This document shows, piece by piece, positions 59,592 through 64,000 of a stretch of 64,000 bases of DNA. Origin of the DNA: Trissonchulus latispiculum. Lineage: Eukaryota; Nematoda; Enoplea; Enoplida; Ironidae. Location of the stretch: NCBI GenBank assembly GCA_030248195.1, contig JASAND010030650.1:1-64000 (forward strand). The letters run 5' to 3'. A model generated the notes under the pieces. That model saw nothing but the letters and a program-made list of their open reading frames with translations, was not told the origin of the DNA and did no database searches. The translations under genes were made by a program, and so were the position numbers. The stretch's first letter is position 1. Each line of letters starts with the position of its first letter.

Positions 59592-62500
59592 TATGTTTTC
59601 AGACTTTGGCTCTTTCACAACTTTTCTACTATCCCTACTCGCTGAGATCTTTCGAATAAGTACCATATTGACAACTTTTAGGACAACTTTTAAAATTCCG
59701 GTTTTTCCGGGAATTCCCGGATTTTCAGTTTTTCGGCTGTAATTTTCGCTGGACGCATTTCCGGAAAATGTCACAAGAAGGAAAGTTGCTCAGCTCGACG
59801 AGTTCTATCATTTGAGTACCATATTGACCACTTTCCGAAAAAATTTTCAAAATCCGGAATTTTCCGGGCCTAATATCTCGAAATCCGTGAATTTTCCGGG
59901 AATTTCAATTTCAGATTCGAAATCAGCACCACCGACTTACCCTATGACCAACTTTTGAGTGAAATCGGAGACAAAAAATTTTTAAGTCCAAAATCCGGGT
60001 TTTCGTGAATTCCCGGATTTTCAGTTTTTCGGCTATAACTTTCGCTAGACGCATTTCCGGAAAATATCGCAAGAAGGAAAGTTGTTCAGCTCGGCGAGCT
60101 CTTTCATTTGAGTACCATATCGACCACTTTTGGAGAAATTTTTTAAAATTCGGAAATTTCCGGGGCGAATATCTCGAACTCCGTAAATTTTCCGGAAATT
60201 TCGATTTCAGTTTCGAAATCAGCGTGGTAGACTTACCCTATGACCAACTTTTAAGCAAAATCGGAGACAAAAAATTTTTACGTTTCCCTTGGTCCCCCCT
60301 TACGATTTTTAAAATTCCGGGATTCGCCATTCCCGGAATCCGGGAGATATCGGGACGCCCTTACAAACGGGAGCACTTCAGGTCACCCTACAACTATGGT
60401 GAGAATTTCAGCCCGATCGGTCCAGCCAATCTCGAGAAAAATGGGGGGGGACACAAATGTTGACCGGAATAATAAATAAATAAATAAATAAAGAAACTTA
60501 GCCATATCAAAGGGTTGTCTTTTTTTAAAAAAAATGCGACAACCCAATAATAATAATAATAATAAGCACAGACCAATAACAAAGTGTTGCCCATTCCTTT
60601 GGAAAAGTGGGCAACACAATAATAAACATGTCCAGAACATAGGGTTCCAAACCCTTTGGAAAAGGGCGGGAACCCAATAAATCCTACCGGCATCAACGGG
60701 TTGTCGCAGCCATTTTCCTCTTATCTAAAGGGTCAGAACTCAGTTTTGGTACATTTTCAAAACTTGGTTCTATTACAAGTTTTTTCCTACTCGTTGAGGG
60801 CTTTCAGATGAGTACCATATCGACTACTTTTGAGACAATTTTTTAAAATTCGGGTTTTCCGGGAATTACCGGATTTTTAGTTTTTCGGTTATAACTTTCG
60901 CTAGGCGGATTTCCGGAAGATACCGCAAGCTGGAAACTTGTTCAGCTCGACGAGCTCTTTCATTTGAGCCCCATATCGACCACTTTCGGAGAAATTTTTC
61001 AAAATCCGGAATTTTCCGGATCGAATATCTCGAAATCCGGAAATTTTCCGGAAATTTCGATTTCAGTTTCGAAATCAGCGTGGTTGACTTACCCTATGAC
61101 AACTTTTTAAGCAAAATCGGAGACAAAAAATTTTTAAGTCCAAAATCCGGGTTTTCGTGAATTCCCGGATTTTCAGTTTTTCGGCTATAACTTTCGCTCG
61201 ACACATTTCCAGAAAATGTCGTAAGAAGGAAAGTTGTTCAGCTCGGCGAGCTCTTTCATTTGAGTACCATATCGACCACTTTTGTAGAAATTTTTCAAAA
61301 TCCGGAATTTTCCGGGTCGAATATCTCGAAATCCGGAAATTTTCCGGAAATTTCGATTTCAGTTTCGAAATCAGCGTGGTCGACTTACCCTATGACCAAC
61401 TTTTAAGCAAAATCGGAGACAAAAAATTTTTACGTTTCCCTTGGTCCCCCCTTACGATTTTTAAAATTCCGGGATTCGCCATTCCCGGAATCCGGGAGAT
61501 ATCGGGATGCCCTTACAAACGGGAGCACTTCAGGTCACCCTACAACTATGGTGAGAATTTCAGCCCGATCGGTCCAGCCAATCTCGAGAAAAAGGGGGGG
61601 GACACAAATGTTGACCGGAATAATAAATAAATAAATAAATAAATAAATAAACTTAGCCATAACAAAGGGTTGTCTTTTTTTTAAAAAAATGCGACAACCC
61701 AATAAATCCTACCGGCATCAACGGGTTGTCGCGCATTTTCCTCTTATTCCTCTGTGCTTATATTGGCTCGGGCTAAAACTCAGTTTTGGAACATTTTCAG
61801 ACTTTGACCCTATCACAACTTTTTCCCTACTCGCTGAGAGCTTTCGAATAAGTACTATATATGTTGACAACTTTTAGGACAATTTTTAAAATTCCGGTTT
61901 TTCCGGGAATTCCCGGATTTTCAGTTTTTCGGCCGTAATTTTCGCTGGACGCATTTCCGGAAAATGTCGCAAGAAGGAAAGTTGCTCAGCTCGAAGAGTT
62001 CTTTCATTTGAGTACCATATCGACCACTTTCGGAAAAATTTTTCAAAATCCGGAATTTTCCGGGCCGAATATCTCGAAATCCGGAAATTTTCCGGAAATT
62101 TCGATTTCAGTTTCGAAATCAGCGTGGTCGACTTACCCTATGACCAACTTTTAAGCAAAATCCGAGACAAAAAATTTTTAAGTCCAAAATCCGGGTTTTC
62201 GTGAATTCCCGGATTTTCAGTTTTTCGGCTATAACTTTCGCTAGACGCATTTCCGGAAAATGTCGCAAGAAGGAAAGTTGTTCAGCTCGGTGAGCTCTTT
62301 CATTTGAGTACCATATCGACCACTTTTGGAGAAATTTTTCAAAATCCGGAATTTTCCGGGTCGAATATCTCGAAATCCGGAAATTTTCCGGAAATTTCGA
62401 TTTCAGTTTCGAAATCAGCGTGGTCGACTTACCCTATGACCAACTTTTAAGCAAAATCGGAGACAAAAAATTTTTACGTTTCCCTTGGTCCCCCCTTACG

Positions 62501-62760
62501 ATTTTTAAAATTCCGGGATTCGCCATTCCCGGAATCCGGGAGATATCGGGATGCCCTTACAAACGGGAGCACTTCAGGTCACCCTACAACTATGGTGAGA
62601 ATTTCAGCCCGATCGGTCCAACCAATCTCGAGAAAAAGGGGGGGGACACAAATGTTGACCGGAATAATAAATAAATAAATAAATAAAGAAACTTAGCCAT
62701 ATCAAAGGGTTGTCTTTTTTTTAAAAAAATGCGACAACCCAATAAGAATAATAACTAGCG
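59592..62760. repeat. Satellite C: 1.0-1.15-kb unit in three tandem copies
   Basis: The same order of blocks occurs three times (about 59592-60720, 60721-61740, 61741-62760). For example, CTTTTAAGCAAAATCGGAGA before a TTTCCCTTGG block lies near 60250, 61400 and 62446. Each unit holds sub-repeats of about 300 bp rich in TCCGG and TTTTCC, then an (AAAT)n tract and a GGGTTGTC / GACAACCC inverted repeat. The open frames in the units are near-identical because the copies are recent, so their conservation is not evidence of coding. Confidence 0.88.
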
Positions 62761-62899
62761 ACTGCGAGAGTGTGTTGCCCACCTGCATATTCCATTGGGG
62801 TCAGAGCTTTATTTCCTAAGACTTTGCTAGCCTTTCGTTCAAGAAATGGGTTCCTGATCAATATGATTGGTTTTATTCGAATACAATAATGACGACACC

Positions 62900-64000
62900 G
62901 TCATCCTAAAATGGTTGCCCTTGAAAGGGCAGTTGGGATAAGCGATTTTTCTATTAGACTTTGTTAGTACTGCTTCATACACATGGTTGCCCTTAAAAAG
63001 GCAGTTGGGATAAGCAATTTTCTCATTACAGTTTGTTAACACTACTTCATACAAATGGTTGCCCTTAAGAAGGCAGTTGGGATAAGTGATATTTTGACTA
63101 AATTTCATTGGAGATTTGGAATCTGCGTCCCCGAATTACCCTATAACCGACTTTTTAACCAATTCGGAGACAAAAGGTTTTTGACCATTTTTGACACCTT
63201 CGCCTGAACATGGTTGCCCATAAAAGGGCAGTTGGGATACGCAATTTTCAACTACATATTGCTAAAAATTTCCTGATACATCCTTCTAAACCGTGTTCTA
63301 GCAAACCCACCGGCTAAACTTGACTAACGAGTTCAAAAAATACAGATATTAGGCGTCTCTGGGCAATTTGCTCACTTTTGAGATCTCCAACAGTGTAACT
63401 TTTGGCCATATCTCGAGATTTTCAAAAGGTAGAAAAATTTCGATTTCAGATTTGGAATCTGCGTCCCCGAATTACCCTATAACCGACTTTTCAACCAAAT
63501 CAGAGCCAAAAAGTTTTTGATCATTTTTGACACCTTCGCCTGAACATGGTTGCCCATAAAAGGGCAGTTGGGATAAGCATTTTTCAACTACATATTGCTA
63601 AAAGTTTCCTGATACATCCTTCTAAACCGTGTTCTGGCAAACCCACCGGCTAAACTTGACTAACGAGTTCAAAAAAGCACAGATATTAGGTGTTTCTGGG
63701 CAGTTTGCTCACTTTTGCGGTCTCCAACAGTGTAACTTTTGGCCATATCTCGAGATTCTCAAAAGGTAGAAAAATTTCAATTGCAGATTTGGAATCTGCG
63801 TCCCCGAATTACCCTATAACCGACTTTTCAACCAAATCGGAGGCAAAAAGTTTTTGACCATTTTTTACACCTTTGCCTGAACATGGTTGCCCATAAAAGG
63901 GCAGTTGGGATAAGCAATTCTCAACTACATACTACAAGTTACTTGATATACCATTCTAAACGTGTCCTAGCAAATACACCGGCTCATCTTGACTAAGACA
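62900..64000. repeat. Satellite D: 337-bp unit with GGTTGCCC/GGGCAG hairpins
   Basis: GGTTGCCC then a short A-rich loop and GGGCAGTTGGGATA (or a close variant) recurs at about 62915, 62984, 63057, 63211, 63546 and 63882. From 63114 the array has a 336-337-bp period (ATTTGGAATCTGCGTCCCCG at 63114, 63450, 63787) and runs off the edge. It shares TTACCCTATAACCGACTTTT with satellite C's TTACCCTATGACCAACTTTT. Confidence 0.88.

Noticed and set aside
60005..62674. Three similar plus-strand open frames of 84-157 codons in satellite C
   Set aside because: They share sequence only because the repeat units are recent copies; composition and lack of any domain do not support a protein.

Overview
This window is animal nuclear DNA from a bilaterian invertebrate that I cannot place more precisely. 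The evidence is two intron-rich genes with GT-AG splice sites, a calsyntenin gene (a family I know from bilaterians), and a very heavy load of nested DNA transposons, foldback elements, minisatellites and (TA)n tracts. I see no bacterial gene organisation, rRNA or CRISPR array.

Genes. (1) A complete SLC22-type organic ion transporter lies on the + strand at 19640-27555. It has nine coding exons that join in frame to 501 codons plus a stop, and a canonical polyadenylation signal follows. (2) The 3' part of a calsyntenin gene lies on the - strand at 42518-33036. Fifteen exons in perfect phase give about 820 residues: the linker after the cadherin repeats, the LG/LNS domain, the membrane-proximal ectodomain, one membrane helix, and a cytoplasmic tail with two W-D-D motifs. 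The signal peptide and cadherin exons are not seen within the 21.4 kb upstream, so the gene probably runs off the window through a giant repeat-filled intron. (3) A single orphan coding exon is at 15374-15514 (+). The two large genes converge across a 5.5 kb gap.

Layout. 1-3220: TAGTC-ended elements nested in a foldback element, with an 8-bp-TSD MITE. 4476-8252: a hairpin-ended element carrying a 147-bp satellite and interrupted by a 1.4-kb TA-flanked transposon; its uninterrupted sister is at 44777-46731. 9613-15060: a composite foldback with a satellite-free third copy of that element, a non-LTR retrotransposon scrap and hAT-like MITEs. 15526-18920: a second hairpin-ended family (sister at 48956-50893) and a CCAGTA/TACTGG minisatellite. 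19522-27664: the transporter gene, with a 2-kb inverted repeat in one intron. 33036-42518: calsyntenin. 42519-64000: repeats, including twin long-TIR elements (50690-52201), a 149-bp satellite (52300-53165), a word-array element (58663-59591), a triplicated 1.1-kb unit (59592-62760) and a hairpin-rich 337-bp satellite running off the right edge.

Two patterns stand out. First, three otherwise different tandem-repeat families share a core of about 57 bp. Second, several hAT-like elements have related termini but fill their subterminal regions with a different short word in each family (CCCCGG, GAGACC, GGATCC, GGTTCC, CCGGGC, GGAGCTC, CCCACGC). Several insertions can be proved inside the window because the empty target site is present in a second repeat copy.
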